From Pseudovibrio japonicus (GTDB taxonomy: Bacteria; Pseudomonadota; Alphaproteobacteria; Rhizobiales; Stappiaceae), in assembly GCF_014651595.1 (NCBI RefSeq), contig NZ_BMXE01000002.1, forward strand, positions 744,001-808,000: DNA of 64,000 nt, written 5' to 3'. Of this stretch, positions 1-8,976 are shown piece after piece (the stretch's first letter is position 1; each line of letters starts with the position of its first letter). A program made the position numbers and the translations under genes. The notes beneath the pieces are model-generated. The model was given only the letters and a program-made list of their open reading frames with translations. It was not told where the DNA came from and did no database searches.

Positions 1-260
1 AGTGTCAACAGACCTGAGTAGCCGCCGAACTGACGGCTCGAGCTGCTCAGCTCAAGGCCACCCAGAAACAGGAGAGGGCCGTATTGCTCTGATTGGGCGC
101 TGGAGAATTTGAAGTGGTCAATCTGTTTGGAACGCACGCTCATTGGCTGGAAGCCGCTCTGCTGCGCTTCGCTTTCGCTAAAAGGCAAAGAAGCAGCGAC
201 TGCAGTTGTTGCTGCTACCGCTGCTCCTCCTGTTAGCAAATTGCGTCGTGTTAACTTCAT
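1..260 (-). CDS. Tat-exported esterase-like phytase family protein, 5' part only
   Basis: The reading frame runs from an ATG at 260 to the window start without a stop, giving 86 residues of a protein whose remainder lies outside. Its ATG overlaps the cobT stop in an ATGA arrangement, so it is translationally coupled to cobT. The N terminus [20 protein letters not shown] has a twin arginine followed by a hydrophobic Ala-rich stretch, as in Tat signal peptides. The mature part then has DHFKFSS, FLGGLEL and FGGYSGL, which resemble the start of the esterase-like phytase domain (PF13449), where an F-x-GG-L strand precedes a G-G-x-S-G turn. From memory, this family often follows cobT in Rhizobiales. 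The domain call is by eye on the first part only. The substrate is unknown. Confidence 0.82.
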   Translation of the reverse strand, partial: MKLTRRNLLTGGAAVAATTAVAASLPFSESEAQQSGFQPMSVRSKQIDHFKFSSAQSEQYGPLLFLGGLELSSSSRQFGGYSGLLT

Positions 261-2143
261 CGGCGTCCGCGATGTTTGCCGGGATCCTGACCGCTGTTTT
301 CGTCAAACAAATCAGCAAGCTGATCTGTCATGGCACCAGCCAGTTCCTCGGCGTCCACGATTGTCACTGCACGTTTGTAGTAGCGGGTCACATCGTGGCC
401 GATACCGATTGCGATCAACTCGACCGGAGATCTGTTTTCGATCTCTGCGATCACACTGCGCAGGTGCTTTTCCAGATAGTTGCCCGGATTCACTGAAAGT
501 GTGCAGTCATCTACCGGTGCGCCGTCTGAAATCATCATCAGGATCCGGCGACGTTCCGGGCGTCCGAGCAAGCGCTTGTGTGCCCAGTCCAGTGCTTCGC
601 CGTCGATGTTTTCCTTTAGCAGACCTTCGCGCATCATCAGGCCGAGATTGCGCTTGGCGCGGCGCCAAGGGGCATCTGCGGACTTGTAGATGATGTGGCG
701 CAGATCGTTCAGACGGCCCGGATTGGACGGCTTACCATCCTTAAGCCACGCTTCGCGGGATTGGCCGCCTTTCCACGCTTTGGTGGTGAAGCCGAGGATT
801 TCTACCTTCACGCCGCAGCGTTCCAGCGTGCGGGCCAGAATATCTGCGCAGGTGGCTGCAACGGTGATCGGGCGACCACGCATGGAGCCGGAGTTGTCGA
901 TCACCAGTGTTACAACGGTATCGCGGAACTCGGTGTCGTTTTCCCATTTGAACGCAAGCGGTTGCAATGGATCAATGACCACGCGGTGAAGGCGGGCACT
1001 GTCGATGATGCCTTCTTCCAGATCAAAATCCCAGGACCGGCTTTGCTGCGCCATCAGCTTACGCTGCAAGCGGTTGGCAAGGCGGGAAACCGCGCCAGAC
1101 AGGGAAGCCAGCTGTTTGTCGAGGAAGCCACGGAGGCGGTCCAGTTCTTCCTGATCGCACAGGTCTTCTGCTGCGATAATCTCGTCGAAGGCTTGCGTGA
1201 AGATGCGGTAGGCATCGGCTGAGGGCTGGTTGGTGAACGGGTGTTCCCGGCGTTCCTGTTCGCCCGGCTCTTCAGCCTGATCGGACATATCCTCTTCGGA
1301 AAGGTCCTGCATCTCGCTGTCGGCGCCTTCGGTTTCACCGCTTTCCTGCTCTTCGCCGGTGAGCTCCATCTCTTCAGGAGCGCCTTCCTGATCGCCCTGA
1401 TCTTCCTGCATGTCGCCGGAGGTGTCAGAGCGGTCGTCCTGGTCCTGCTGGTTTTCGTCGTTGTTCTCGTCGTCTTCCGGCTCTTCACCCAGCTCATCAG
1501 CCATGTCGAGAGACGTGAGAAGATCCCGCATCTGCTTGGCAAATGCGGTCTGGTCATCCATGCGGGTGATGAGTTTGTTCAGATCATGGTCCGCTTTTTC
1601 TTCAACGAACGGCCGCCACAGATCCACCATACGCTGTGCACTTTTAGGGACTTTGCGGCCCGTCAAGCGTTCGCGGACGAGCAGAGCGATGGCGTCCTGC
1701 ATCGGTGCTTCGTCTTTGGCGGTGACCTCAGCAAAGTTGCCTTTGAAGTAGCGATCTTCAAGCATGGCGTCGATGTTGTCGCCAGCGCCGGGCATACGGA
1801 CAGCCCCAAGGGCTTCGACGCGGGCTTGTTCAACTGCGTTGAAGATGGCGCGTGCGTTTTCGCCCTGAGGAATATGCTTGGTGTGAACTGCGGGATCATG
1901 ACAGGCAAGGCGTAGCGCCATGGAGTCGCCCAAACCGCGGGTAACGGCGACTTCATCCTTTGTCATCGTGCGGGAGGGTTCCGGCAGGCGTACGCGCCCG
2001 CTGGTCATTCCCGGTTTATCCGGCGAAAAAACAACCTCCAGCTCAGGCTCGCCCGCGATGGCTCTTACTGTAGAGCCCATCGCTTGCTTGAATGGCTGGC
2101 TGGCAGGTTTGTTCTTGGCTGAGGAGTTGCTGGTACCTGCCAT
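257..2143 (-). CDS. cobT: Aerobic cobaltochelatase subunit CobT
   Basis: CobT partners CobS and CobN in the ATP-driven insertion of cobalt into hydrogenobyrinic acid a,c-diamide (aerobic cobalamin pathway, cytoplasm). The 628 residues have a conserved N-terminal region, a very acidic Glu/Asp/Gln-rich linker at about 217-300, and a C-terminal von Willebrand A domain from about 410. The VWA carries a MIDAS motif DNSGSM near residue 416 and a later [10 protein letters not shown] strand, both typical of CobT. Length is normal for the family. The start is the ATG at 2143, preceded by GGGGAG, only 10 bases after the cobS stop, so the two form an operon. The stop overlaps the next ATG (phytase-like gene). 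cobN is not in this window. Confidence 0.96.
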   Translation of the reverse strand: MAGTSNSSAKNKPASQPFKQAMGSTVRAIAGEPELEVVFSPDKPGMTSGRVRLPEPSRTMTKDEVAVTRGLGDSMALRLACHDPAVHTKHIPQGENARAIFNAVEQARVEALGAVRMPGAGDNIDAMLEDRYFKGNFAEVTAKDEAPMQDAIALLVRERLTGRKVPKSAQRMVDLWRPFVEEKADHDLNKLITRMDDQTAFAKQMRDLLTSLDMADELGEEPEDDENNDENQQDQDDRSDTSGDMQEDQGDQEGAPEEMELTGEEQESGETEGADSEMQDLSEEDMSDQAEEPGEQERREHPFTNQPSADAYRIFTQAFDEIIAAEDLCDQEELDRLRGFLDKQLASLSGAVSRLANRLQRKLMAQQSRSWDFDLEEGIIDSARLHRVVIDPLQPLAFKWENDTEFRDTVVTLVIDNSGSMRGRPITVAATCADILARTLERCGVKVEILGFTTKAWKGGQSREAWLKDGKPSNPGRLNDLRHIIYKSADAPWRRAKRNLGLMMREGLLKENIDGEALDWAHKRLLGRPERRRILMMISDGAPVDDCTLSVNPGNYLEKHLRSVIAEIENRSPVELIAIGIGHDVTRYYKRAVTIVDAEELAGAMTDQLADLFDENSGQDPGKHRGRR

Positions 2144-2153
2144 GTAACTCCCC

Positions 2154-3140
2154 TTAACTCATGACGATGTTTGCCGCGGATTCAGGAAGGTCTTCCCCGA
2201 AACAGCGCTGATAGAACTCGGAGACCAGCGCTTGCTCGGTATCGTCACACTTGTTCAGGAAAGTCAGGCGGAAGGCGAAGCCGATATCGCCAAAGATTTC
2301 AGCGTTCTCTGACCATGTGATCACTGTACGGGGGCTCATCACGGTGGAGAGCTCGCCGTTCATGAACGCGCTACGGGTCATGTCGGCAACGCGAACCATT
2401 TTGGAGACGATGGAGCGGCCTTCAGCGCCGTTGTAGTGCGGAGACTTGGCGAGAACGATCTCGACTTCATTGTCGTGCGGCAGATAGTTCAGCGTGGTTA
2501 CGATAGACCAACGGTCCATCTGGCCCTGGTTGATCTGCTGCGTGCCGTGGTAGAGGCCGGAGGTGTCGCCAAGACCAACTGTGTTGGCTGTTGCGAACAG
2601 GCGGAAGGACGGGTGCGGGTTGATCACGCGGTTCTGATCGAGGAGGGTCAAACGACCGGAAACCTCGAGCACGCGCTGGATCACGAACATTACGTCCGGA
2701 CGGCCTGCGTCGTATTCGTCGAACACAAGTGCGACGTTGTTTTGCAGGGCCCAAGGCAAGATGCCATCTTTGAATTCGGTGACGGTGTGACCGTCTTTGA
2801 TCACGATGGCGTCCTTGCCAACCAGATCGATACGGGAAATGTGGCTGTCGAGGTTTACGCGCACACAAGGCCAGTTGAGGCGGGCAGCGACTTGCTCGAT
2901 GTGGGTTGATTTACCAGTACCGTGGTAGCCAGAGACCATCACGCGGCGGTTCTTTGCAAAACCTGCAAGGATTGCGAGCGTGGTGGCACGATCAAAGAGA
3001 TAATCCGGGTCGATGTCAGGGACATGTTCGTTTGGTTCAGCAAATGCCTGAACTTCCAAGTCGCTGTCGATTCCAAATACTTCACGTACAGAAATTGTTT
3101 CGGTCGGCAGGGATTGAGCGGTCTGCATGGTGTCTATCAT
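2154..3140 (-). CDS. cobS: Aerobic cobaltochelatase subunit CobS (AAA+ ATPase)
   Basis: CobS is the AAA+ ring ATPase that works with CobT in cobalt chelation for cobalamin synthesis. The 328-residue protein shows Walker [10 protein letters not shown] at residues 71-79 and Walker [10 protein letters not shown] at about 136-143, followed by an FATANT sensor-1-like segment. The length is normal for CobS. The ATG at 3140 follows a strong GGAGGAAAA site; an in-frame ATG at 3128 lacks one. It is the first gene of a cobS-cobT-phytase-like operon. The 86-base gap upstream separates it from the DnaJ-domain gene on the same strand. Confidence 0.96.
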   Translation of the reverse strand: MIDTMQTAQSLPTETISVREVFGIDSDLEVQAFAEPNEHVPDIDPDYLFDRATTLAILAGFAKNRRVMVSGYHGTGKSTHIEQVAARLNWPCVRVNLDSHISRIDLVGKDAIVIKDGHTVTEFKDGILPWALQNNVALVFDEYDAGRPDVMFVIQRVLEVSGRLTLLDQNRVINPHPSFRLFATANTVGLGDTSGLYHGTQQINQGQMDRWSIVTTLNYLPHDNEVEIVLAKSPHYNGAEGRSIVSKMVRVADMTRSAFMNGELSTVMSPRTVITWSENAEIFGDIGFAFRLTFLNKCDDTEQALVSEFYQRCFGEDLPESAANIVMS

Positions 3141-3226
3141 TTTTCCTCCGCGGCCCCACGTCGAAATCGGGGTAATGCAAATCTAGAAATTCGAGAGAGA
3201 TCTGGAAACTAGCCGAACGGATGACC

Positions 3227-3847
3227 TTAGCAGTAACCAGACTTCTTGAGTACGTTGTAGGCCTGAATAATCTCGCGCAGGCGGTCTTCCGAAGAGCGGT
3301 CGCCACCATTCGCGTCAGGGTGATGAATCTTTACCAGCTCTTTATAACGGGTTTTTATCTCGGCGCCACGGGCAGTTACGCGAAGGTTCAATGTTTCAAA
3401 TGACCTTTTCTCAAGTGCGAGAACTTTGCGCTGTGGCTCTTCCGGCTGATGGCGGCCTCCGGCGGCTCCGCCGAGGAAGTCATGCGGGTCATTGATGTTT
3501 TCTCCGCCGATGTTGGTGCGGCTGCCATCGCGGGCGTTGGCTGCGTCGGCTTTGGAGTTGACACCCATCTTCCAGGTTGGACGGTGTCCGGTCATGCTAT
3601 CGCGCTGGTAGTCGCGGACGCTGTCGTCATCCATTCCAGAAAAGTAATTATATGATTTGTTGTAGGCCTTTACGTGGTCTACGCAAAAGTGAAAGTATTC
3701 GCCTTCACGATCACGACCTTTTGGTGCTTTGTGGGTACCAGGTTGGTCGCAACCGTCCCAATCGCACTTCGGGCCCTTGGCATTCTGAGTGCGATCTTTT
3801 TTTGGTTTAACGCGAATACTGTCGAAAATGGAGGAAGTTTGCTTCAT
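3227..3847 (-). CDS. J-domain protein with C-terminal DnaJ domain
   Basis: A likely DnaK co-chaperone. The 206-residue protein places its J domain at the C terminus (about 150-206), with the HPD tripeptide inside IHHPDANGG and flanking helices KTRYKELVK and LREIIQAYNVL. The N-terminal 100 residues carry a CDWDGCDQPGTHKAP segment and a later HFCVDH, a Cys/His spacing that could bind a metal, and an aromatic segment NKSYNYFSGM. This inverted layout is known from Rhizobiales DnaJ-family proteins encoded between bolA and cobS. The client is unknown. No strong ribosome site precedes the ATG at 3847. bolA is divergent, and a perfect 18-bp palindrome lies between the two. Confidence 0.85.
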   Translation of the reverse strand: MKQTSSIFDSIRVKPKKDRTQNAKGPKCDWDGCDQPGTHKAPKGRDREGEYFHFCVDHVKAYNKSYNYFSGMDDDSVRDYQRDSMTGHRPTWKMGVNSKADAANARDGSRTNIGGENINDPHDFLGGAAGGRHQPEEPQRKVLALEKRSFETLNLRVTARGAEIKTRYKELVKIHHPDANGGDRSSEDRLREIIQAYNVLKKSGYC

Positions 3848-3882
3848 TTTTCGGTTTTCAGTTGCCTTGCGATTGGAACAGC

Positions 3883-3900
3883 ACCTGCTTTAAAGCAGGT
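3883..3900. promoter_or_regulatory. Perfect 18-bp palindrome between dnaJ-like gene and bolA
   Basis: ACCTGCTTTAAAGCAGGT reads identically on both strands. It sits 35 bases before the dnaJ-like start and 78 bases before the bolA start, which fits an operator for a dimeric regulator acting on both promoters. It lacks a loop of usual terminator size and has no T-tract. The regulator cannot be named. Confidence 0.4.
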
Positions 3901-3978
3901 AGCCGACATAAATAGAAAAAAGTGACCCTGTTAGGCAAGGCCTTGACGACGGTTTCCTTCGTGAGAGATACAGAAAAC

Positions 3979-4242
3979 ATGAGTACAAGAGATATCATGA
4001 TTACCAAATTGGAAGCCGCGTTTAAGCCGCAGCTTCTTGAAGTCACCGACGAATCCGAGAGTCACCGTGGCCATGGAGGCTGGCGTGAAGGGGGAGAAAC
4101 CCACTTCCGGATCAAGATCATATCCACAGCCTTTGAGGGTATGTCTCGCGTCGCTATGCATCGCGCAGTGAACGAGTGTGTGGCCGAAGAGATCGCCAAC
4201 GGCGTTCATGCGCTTGCAATTGAAGCCAAATCTCACAGTTGA
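3979..4242 (+). CDS. BolA family protein
   Basis: BolA-family proteins pair with monothiol glutaredoxins in Fe-S cluster and iron handling; some bind DNA. The 87-residue protein has the family signature LEVTDES followed by H-x-GHGG, then THFRIKIIS and F-x-GMSRV with HRAVNE. His in RGHGG is the usual cluster-coordinating position. I chose the ATG at 3979 because the family starts a few residues before the first helix; an upstream in-frame ATG at 3922 would add 19 residues with no family match. No operon partner follows. Which BolA subtype it is cannot be decided here. Confidence 0.92.
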   Translation: MSTRDIMITKLEAAFKPQLLEVTDESESHRGHGGWREGGETHFRIKIISTAFEGMSRVAMHRAVNECVAEEIANGVHALAIEAKSHS

Positions 4243-4453
4243 TTGTTAACTCTGCGTGTATCCTAACCCGAAACTGATGATCACCTTTCGGAAATACGCT
4301 TCGGAGAATAATCGGCGCATTGGCAGCAAAAATCAATGCGGCAAATGGCTATCACGTTGCAGACACTCGCGTTTTACCCGTTTGCGTTGTTTTGTGCGTT
4401 GATTTGAGCGCTTTTCGTGTTTTTTGCGTTCTTTTGGGTGCATGTGGAACAGG

Positions 4454-4477
4454 AAATGGGCCCCGGAGGGCCCATTT
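4454..4477 (-). terminator. Probable intrinsic terminator of the corC operon
   Basis: AAATGGGCCC and GGGCCCATTT form a perfect 10-bp stem with a CGGA loop, starting 9 bases past the corC stop. The U-run on the minus strand is short (only the stem end), so termination strength is uncertain. Confidence 0.55.
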
Positions 4478-4485
4478 TAATATGC

Positions 4486-5775
4486 TTAGTTTTTTCGGTC
4501 CTTGAGTGATGGGAGTGCCATCATGCGCAAACGCGTGATGCGGTTTTTCTCCCTGCTCAGGACCGTGAAGCGGAATCCATGGAAGGTGAAGATCTGACGC
4601 TCTTCCGGGATCATCTTCGCTTCGTGGATGACGAGACCTGCGATGGTGGTTGCTTCGTCGTCCGGCAGGTTCCAGTCGGTCGCTCTGTTGAGGTCTCGAA
4701 TCGGAACGGAGCCCTCTACAATCACGGAGCCGTCTGCCTGAGGCTTGAGGCCCGGCAGTTCGATGTCGTGTTCGTCTGCGATCTCGCCAACGATTTCTTC
4801 CAGAATGTCTTCCAGTGTGACAAGGCCCATTACTTCGCCGTACTCGTCTACCACGAGTGCGAAGTGGGTCTTGCGCTTGAGGAAGGCATTCAACTGGTTC
4901 TGGAGGCTTGTGGTGTCCGGAATGAACCAGAGTGGGCTCATGACCTTTGCCAGCTCGAATTGCTCCAGATCGCCTTTGATGGTCGCGATGGCGCGCAGAA
5001 CATCTTTGGCGTGAAGCAGGCCGACCATGTTGTCCGGATCATCACGCCACAGCGGGATACGGGTGAACGGGCTTGCCAGCACTTCTTCCACCAGCTCTTC
5101 CGGTGGCAGGTCTGCATTCAGCGCGAACAGCTTGGTGCGGTGGACCATGACGTCGGAGACTTCCAGCTCCGCCAAATCCAGCAGGCCGCCGATGCGGTCT
5201 TTGTCCGCTTTGATCAGGCCACCTTCCAAGTGCTGAAGGTCCAGTGTGCCGCGCAGCTCTTCGTGGGCTGACAGAACAGCGGTGGACTCGTCAATGCGGA
5301 TGCCGAAAATGCGCAGGACGAGGCGCACAATCACCTCGATGGCAGCAACGATCGGACCGAAGAGAACCACCAGCACGCGGACAACGGGTGCAACGCTGAG
5401 TGCGAACTTTTCCGCGTTCGCGATTGCCCATGTTTTTGGCAGCACTTCAGAGAAGATCAGAACCAACAGGGTCATGACCAGTGTTGCGTAGACGACGCCT
5501 GCTTCTCCGAAGAGCTTCAGGAACAAAGAGGTGGCCAGTGCAGAGGCCAGAATATTGACAAGGTTGTTGCCGAGCAGCAGGGCACCGATGAGGCGCTCTC
5601 TGAACTCGATCAGTCTTGCGACAATAGACGCTCGATTATTCCCGGACTTGACCAGCGCATGCATGCGCGCGCGTGATGCTGCTGTCAGGGCCGTTTCCGA
5701 CCCGGAAAAAAAGCCCGATAGGACAAGCAAAATTGCAATAGCGACAACGGAAGCCCAAAAAGCGTAGTCCGTCAT
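4486..5775 (-). CDS. HlyC/CorC family membrane protein (DUF21-CBS-CorC)
   Basis: A membrane protein of the CorC/HlyC (CNNM-like) family, associated with magnesium or cobalt transport and efflux; some members were named haemolysins. The 429 residues show the usual order: an N-terminal DUF21 membrane domain with about four hydrophobic segments (starting WASVVAIAILLVLSGFFSGS and including VYATLVMTLLVLIFSEVLP), a CBS pair at about 205-330, and a C-terminal CorC/HlyC domain with LVVDEYGEVMGLVTLEDILE. The start ATG overlaps the aroB stop (ATGA), making aroK-aroB-corC one coupled unit. This order is common in alphaproteobacteria. The transported ion is not deducible. Confidence 0.93.
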   Translation of the reverse strand: MTDYAFWASVVAIAILLVLSGFFSGSETALTAASRARMHALVKSGNNRASIVARLIEFRERLIGALLLGNNLVNILASALATSLFLKLFGEAGVVYATLVMTLLVLIFSEVLPKTWAIANAEKFALSVAPVVRVLVVLFGPIVAAIEVIVRLVLRIFGIRIDESTAVLSAHEELRGTLDLQHLEGGLIKADKDRIGGLLDLAELEVSDVMVHRTKLFALNADLPPEELVEEVLASPFTRIPLWRDDPDNMVGLLHAKDVLRAIATIKGDLEQFELAKVMSPLWFIPDTTSLQNQLNAFLKRKTHFALVVDEYGEVMGLVTLEDILEEIVGEIADEHDIELPGLKPQADGSVIVEGSVPIRDLNRATDWNLPDDEATTIAGLVIHEAKMIPEERQIFTFHGFRFTVLSREKNRITRLRMMALPSLKDRKN

Positions 5776-6896
5776 TTGTCGAGTTTCTCCTTAAGAAACG
5801 CGCGAAGAGGTTCCGCGCTTACGGTTTTATCGACATAGGAAGTGCCGATGCCTTTTGTAAGGATAAAAGTGAGCTGACCGCGACTTACTTTTTTGTCCTG
5901 CGCAATTAAGTCCATAAAAGTATCAATTGGAGGTAACTGCCCCGGAATTTGGTCAATACGCGTTGGCAGGCCGACGGCTTCCAGATGGGCAATGACCCTT
6001 TTGGTGTCTTCTGCCGGGCATAGACCCAGTTCCTCTGAGAACTCGTGGGCCAGCACCATACCGATGGATACGCCTTCGCCGTGGACCAGTCGCTCGGTCT
6101 CATAAGCAACGGCACCTTCCAGCGAGTGGCCGAAGGTGTGGCCGAGATTGAGCAGGGCGCGGTTGCCGGATTCCAGCTCATCGGCTGCAACAACGGCTGC
6201 TTTGGCGCGGCAGGAGTGTGCGACTGCCTGTTCGCGTTCTGGTCCACCTTCGAAGATGCCTTGCCAGTTGCTTTCCAGCCACTCGAAGAACTCGGGGTCG
6301 TTGATCAGGCCGTATTTGGCAACTTCTGCATAGCCGGCGCGGAAGTCGCGCGGGCTGAGGGTGTCCAGAACGGATGTGTCTGCCAGAACCAGAGCCGGTT
6401 GATGGAAGACGCCGAGAAGGTTTTTGCCATGGCGGGAGTTGATGCCGGTTTTACCGCCGACGGAACTGTCGACCTGCGCAAGCAAGGTGGTCGGGATCTG
6501 AACGAACTTCATGCCACGACGAACAACACCGGAGACAAAGCCGGAGAGGTCGCCGACAACGCCGCCGCCCAAAGCCACTACAGCGTCGCCGCGCTCAAGG
6601 CGCAGGGCGAGGATATCATCGCAGAGGCGCTCGAAGATTTCGAAGCGTTTGGTCTTTTCACCAGCAGGGACAACAAGGGTACTGTACTCGACACCTGCGG
6701 ACTGGAAGCTGTCTTCCAGCGTTTTCAGGTGGAGTTTCTTGACGGTCTCATCGGTGATGATGACTGTTTTGGAACCGGGAAGGCGGCTGGAGACTTCCTC
6801 GCCAGCGCGCTCTAAAAGGTTACGGCCAATGAGGATTGGATAGCTACGGTCGCCCAGATCGACATTGACGACTGTGGCGTTATTTACTTCTGTCAC
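5772..6896 (-). CDS. aroB: 3-dehydroquinate synthase AroB
   Basis: Second enzyme of the shikimate pathway, converting DAHP to 3-dehydroquinate with NAD and a divalent metal in the cytoplasm. The 374-residue protein has the NAD-binding run GGGVVGDLSGF, the substrate region TTLLAQVDSSVGGKTGIN and metal ligands in the LNLGHTFGHSLE and HGEGVSIGM segments. Length is normal. Translation starts at a GTG that overlaps the aroK stop (GTGA), and the aroB stop overlaps the corC ATG, so all three are coupled. Confidence 0.97.
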   Translation of the reverse strand: MTEVNNATVVNVDLGDRSYPILIGRNLLERAGEEVSSRLPGSKTVIITDETVKKLHLKTLEDSFQSAGVEYSTLVVPAGEKTKRFEIFERLCDDILALRLERGDAVVALGGGVVGDLSGFVSGVVRRGMKFVQIPTTLLAQVDSSVGGKTGINSRHGKNLLGVFHQPALVLADTSVLDTLSPRDFRAGYAEVAKYGLINDPEFFEWLESNWQGIFEGGPEREQAVAHSCRAKAAVVAADELESGNRALLNLGHTFGHSLEGAVAYETERLVHGEGVSIGMVLAHEFSEELGLCPAEDTKRVIAHLEAVGLPTRIDQIPGQLPPIDTFMDLIAQDKKVSRGQLTFILTKGIGTSYVDKTVSAEPLRAFLKEKLDK

Positions 6897-7537
6897 TTTC
6901 CAACCTCGTTATTTTCCGATGCCTCATCCGTCAGAGGCGGTAGTCCTTTTTCCAGAGCGATCAGGATTTCTTCCATGACCGCTTCATGGGTTACATCATG
7001 CGACCAAATTGTCATGTCGGCTTCTTCATAGATCGGGTAACGCTCATCCATCAGCTTTTTCATAGTTGCTTCAGGATCTGCCGTTTGCAGCAATGGCCGT
7101 GTGGGGCGCTTGCGCACGCGGGTCATGATGACAGGCAGTTCTGCCTTCATCCAGACGGAGACGCCCTTCTCCTTGATGCGGGCACGGGTTTCACTGTTTA
7201 TGAACGCACCGCCGCCGGTTGCCAATATCTGCGGGCCTTCATCCAGAAGACGTGCGATGACACGTTTTTCGCCCTGACGGAAATAACTTTCGCCATGTTC
7301 AGCGAATATTTCCGAGATAGAACGGTCTGCCGCTTTTTCAATCTCTGCGTCTGCATCAACAAAGTTGAGAGAGAGATATTGTGCCAAACGGCGACCTACC
7401 GTGGATTTGCCACACCCCATAATGCCAACAAGGACAATCGGCTTATTGCCAAGGCGCATTAAAATGTTTTGCTGTCGTTGACGTTTTTTGTCTGACTTTG
7501 TGTCGTTTGCAGTCACGCCACGCCCTCGCCGATTCAT
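6893..7537 (-). CDS. aroK: Shikimate kinase AroK
   Basis: Phosphorylates shikimate to shikimate 3-phosphate with ATP. The 214-residue protein has Walker A GIMGCGKST, the shikimate-binding Asp in FVDADAEIE, the ATGGGAF segment and the lid region RKRPTRPLL. A basic N-terminal extension of about 25 residues (RRGRG, KSDKKRQRQQ) precedes the kinase core; this is frequent in Rhizobiales. The ATG at 7537 follows AGGAAGAG. First gene of the aroK-aroB-corC operon and divergent from the small-protein/xerD pair. Confidence 0.96.
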   Translation of the reverse strand: MNRRGRGVTANDTKSDKKRQRQQNILMRLGNKPIVLVGIMGCGKSTVGRRLAQYLSLNFVDADAEIEKAADRSISEIFAEHGESYFRQGEKRVIARLLDEGPQILATGGGAFINSETRARIKEKGVSVWMKAELPVIMTRVRKRPTRPLLQTADPEATMKKLMDERYPIYEEADMTIWSHDVTHEAVMEEILIALEKGLPPLTDEASENNEVGK

Positions 7538-7572
7538 CTACTCTTCCTAACGCTTTGACATCATCATACGGT

Positions 7573-7587
7573 GTTCTGTCAAGGTTC
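7573..7587. promoter_or_regulatory. Possible alphaproteobacterial LexA box
   Basis: GTTC, seven bases, GTTC matches the direct-repeat SOS box described for alphaproteobacterial LexA. It lies in the 268-bp gap between aroK (start 36 bases away) and the xerD leader gene. About two such matches are expected by chance in a window this size, so support is weak. The same gap also holds TTGACA-N16-TGTCAA at 7555-7582. Confidence 0.25.
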
Positions 7588-7805
7588 TACACCAAGAGTG
7601 TTTGATCGCCTTTAACTGCTATTTTTCTATAGAACGTGCGGGTCATCTTGCATGGGTTTGGAGGATATCGCGAATTACGCGGTCCACGAGGCGTGTTTAG
7701 GTTGAACCTTCGCAGTGAAACGGTCTATTTTTGATTGTGAAGTATACTGCTACACCCTACCTCTTAAGAGGGTTCCAGTTTTACAGGGGAGCATCGGGTT
7801 CTGCC

Positions 7806-7946
7806 ATGCCAACATTGACGCGATTGCTGTCTATTATCGGTTTGATCGTTACTTGCGCTGTGCTGAGTATGTATCTGCTTGTCAGCTATGTTGAGCCAGA
7901 GCCACGCGAAATTATTGTCGAAATCCAGAAGGAAGGCTTCGAATAG
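7806..7946 (+). CDS. Small single-pass membrane protein upstream of xerD
   Basis: The 46-residue protein starts [20 protein letters not shown], has one transmembrane helix, then a short periplasmic or cytoplasmic tail with [12 protein letters not shown]. Tiny proteins with this helix and an E-P-x-PRE tail are seen next to xerD in other Rhizobiales (from memory; sometimes mis-annotated as histidine kinase), so it is probably real. Its stop lies 7 bases before the xerD ATG. An upstream in-frame ATG at 7731 would add 25 residues that do not look like part of the family. No function is known to me. Confidence 0.7.
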   Translation: MPTLTRLLSIIGLIVTCAVLSMYLLVSYVEPEPREIIVEIQKEGFE

Positions 7947-7953
7947 GCTTTTT

Positions 7954-8877
7954 ATGCGTCGAACTCTTGAGACAGAACGCTTTTTTGAAATGCTAAGCGT
8001 TGAGCGCGTCAGTGCGTTCAATACGTTGGAAAGCTACCGCACCGATCTGGAAGATTTTGATAGTTTCCTGACAACACAAGGCGTGGACCTGCTTGCTGTA
8101 CAGGTGAGCGATGTGCGCGCCTATCTTTCTGATCTGACGGACCGAGGTTTTGCTGCGTCCTCTCAGGCGCGGCGGCTGTCTGCTCTGCGTCAGTTCTATC
8201 AGTTCTGTTATGCCGAAGACATTCGTGATGATGACCCGACACGGACTGTTGCCTCTCCGCGTAAGGCTACTCTTTTGCCGGGTGTTTTGAGCGAGGAAGA
8301 GGTGGATCGGCTTATCGGCAAGGCGGAAGAGCTGGCACAGGCCACCTATGACAGTGATGCCAAGCAGATCAGAGCTGCGCGTATCTACACGCTGCTGGAA
8401 GTGCTGTATGCGACGGGTCTGCGTGTTTCTGAGCTTGTTTCACTGCCGGTGTCGGCCGCTATTCGGGATAGCCGTCTGATTACCGTGAAAGGGAAGGGTG
8501 GCAAGGAGCGCGCTGTTCCGCTCTCTCAACGGTCTCAAACGGCCATGATTGAGTATGTGCGGTTGCGGGCCGCCATGGGGTCGTATGCGGATAGTGTGTG
8601 GCTGTTTCCCTCTCATGGAGAAAGTGGACACTTTACGCGGCAGGCGTTTGGGCGCGACCTAAAGGCACTGGCGCTGGCAGCGGATATTGATCGCAACAAG
8701 GTTTCACCGCACGTTCTGCGCCACGCCTTTGCTTCCCACCTTTTGCAGAACGGTGCCGACCTTCGTGTGGTACAGCAACTGCTTGGCCACGCAGACATCT
8801 CCACCACGCAGATCTATACCCACGTGCTGGAAGAGCGCTTGCAGAAGCTGGTGGAAGAGCATCATCCGTTGGCGTGA
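7954..8877 (+). CDS. xerD: Site-specific tyrosine recombinase XerD
   Basis: XerD acts with XerC at dif to resolve chromosome dimers during division. The 307-residue protein has the N-terminal SAM-like core-binding domain (about 1-90) and a C-terminal catalytic domain with the tyrosine recombinase residues visible: Arg in TGLRVSEL, Lys in [13 protein letters not shown], His and Arg in [10 protein letters not shown], His in LGHADIST and Tyr in TQIYTHV. I start at the ATG at 7954 because it matches family length; upstream sequence is the small gene in another frame. The aroK-xerD neighbourhood is the usual chromosomal one, so this is the housekeeping enzyme and not a phage integrase. Confidence 0.95.
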   Translation: MRRTLETERFFEMLSVERVSAFNTLESYRTDLEDFDSFLTTQGVDLLAVQVSDVRAYLSDLTDRGFAASSQARRLSALRQFYQFCYAEDIRDDDPTRTVASPRKATLLPGVLSEEEVDRLIGKAEELAQATYDSDAKQIRAARIYTLLEVLYATGLRVSELVSLPVSAAIRDSRLITVKGKGGKERAVPLSQRSQTAMIEYVRLRAAMGSYADSVWLFPSHGESGHFTRQAFGRDLKALALAADIDRNKVSPHVLRHAFASHLLQNGADLRVVQQLLGHADISTTQIYTHVLEERLQKLVEEHHPLA

Positions 8878-8976
8878 GATAGGCAGAAAAGCCTAGTTTA
8901 GGGGCTGTGTTTTTTCGCCGGTGTCAAAATCAGAGGGCCTACAATAAATAATCGGAATCAATTTGCTGAGTGACCT

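Noticed and set aside
206-693. Open frames on plus across the start of the window
   Set aside because: They run opposite the phytase-like gene and the C-terminal part of cobT, lack ribosome sites and have Arg/Pro/Ser-rich shadow composition.
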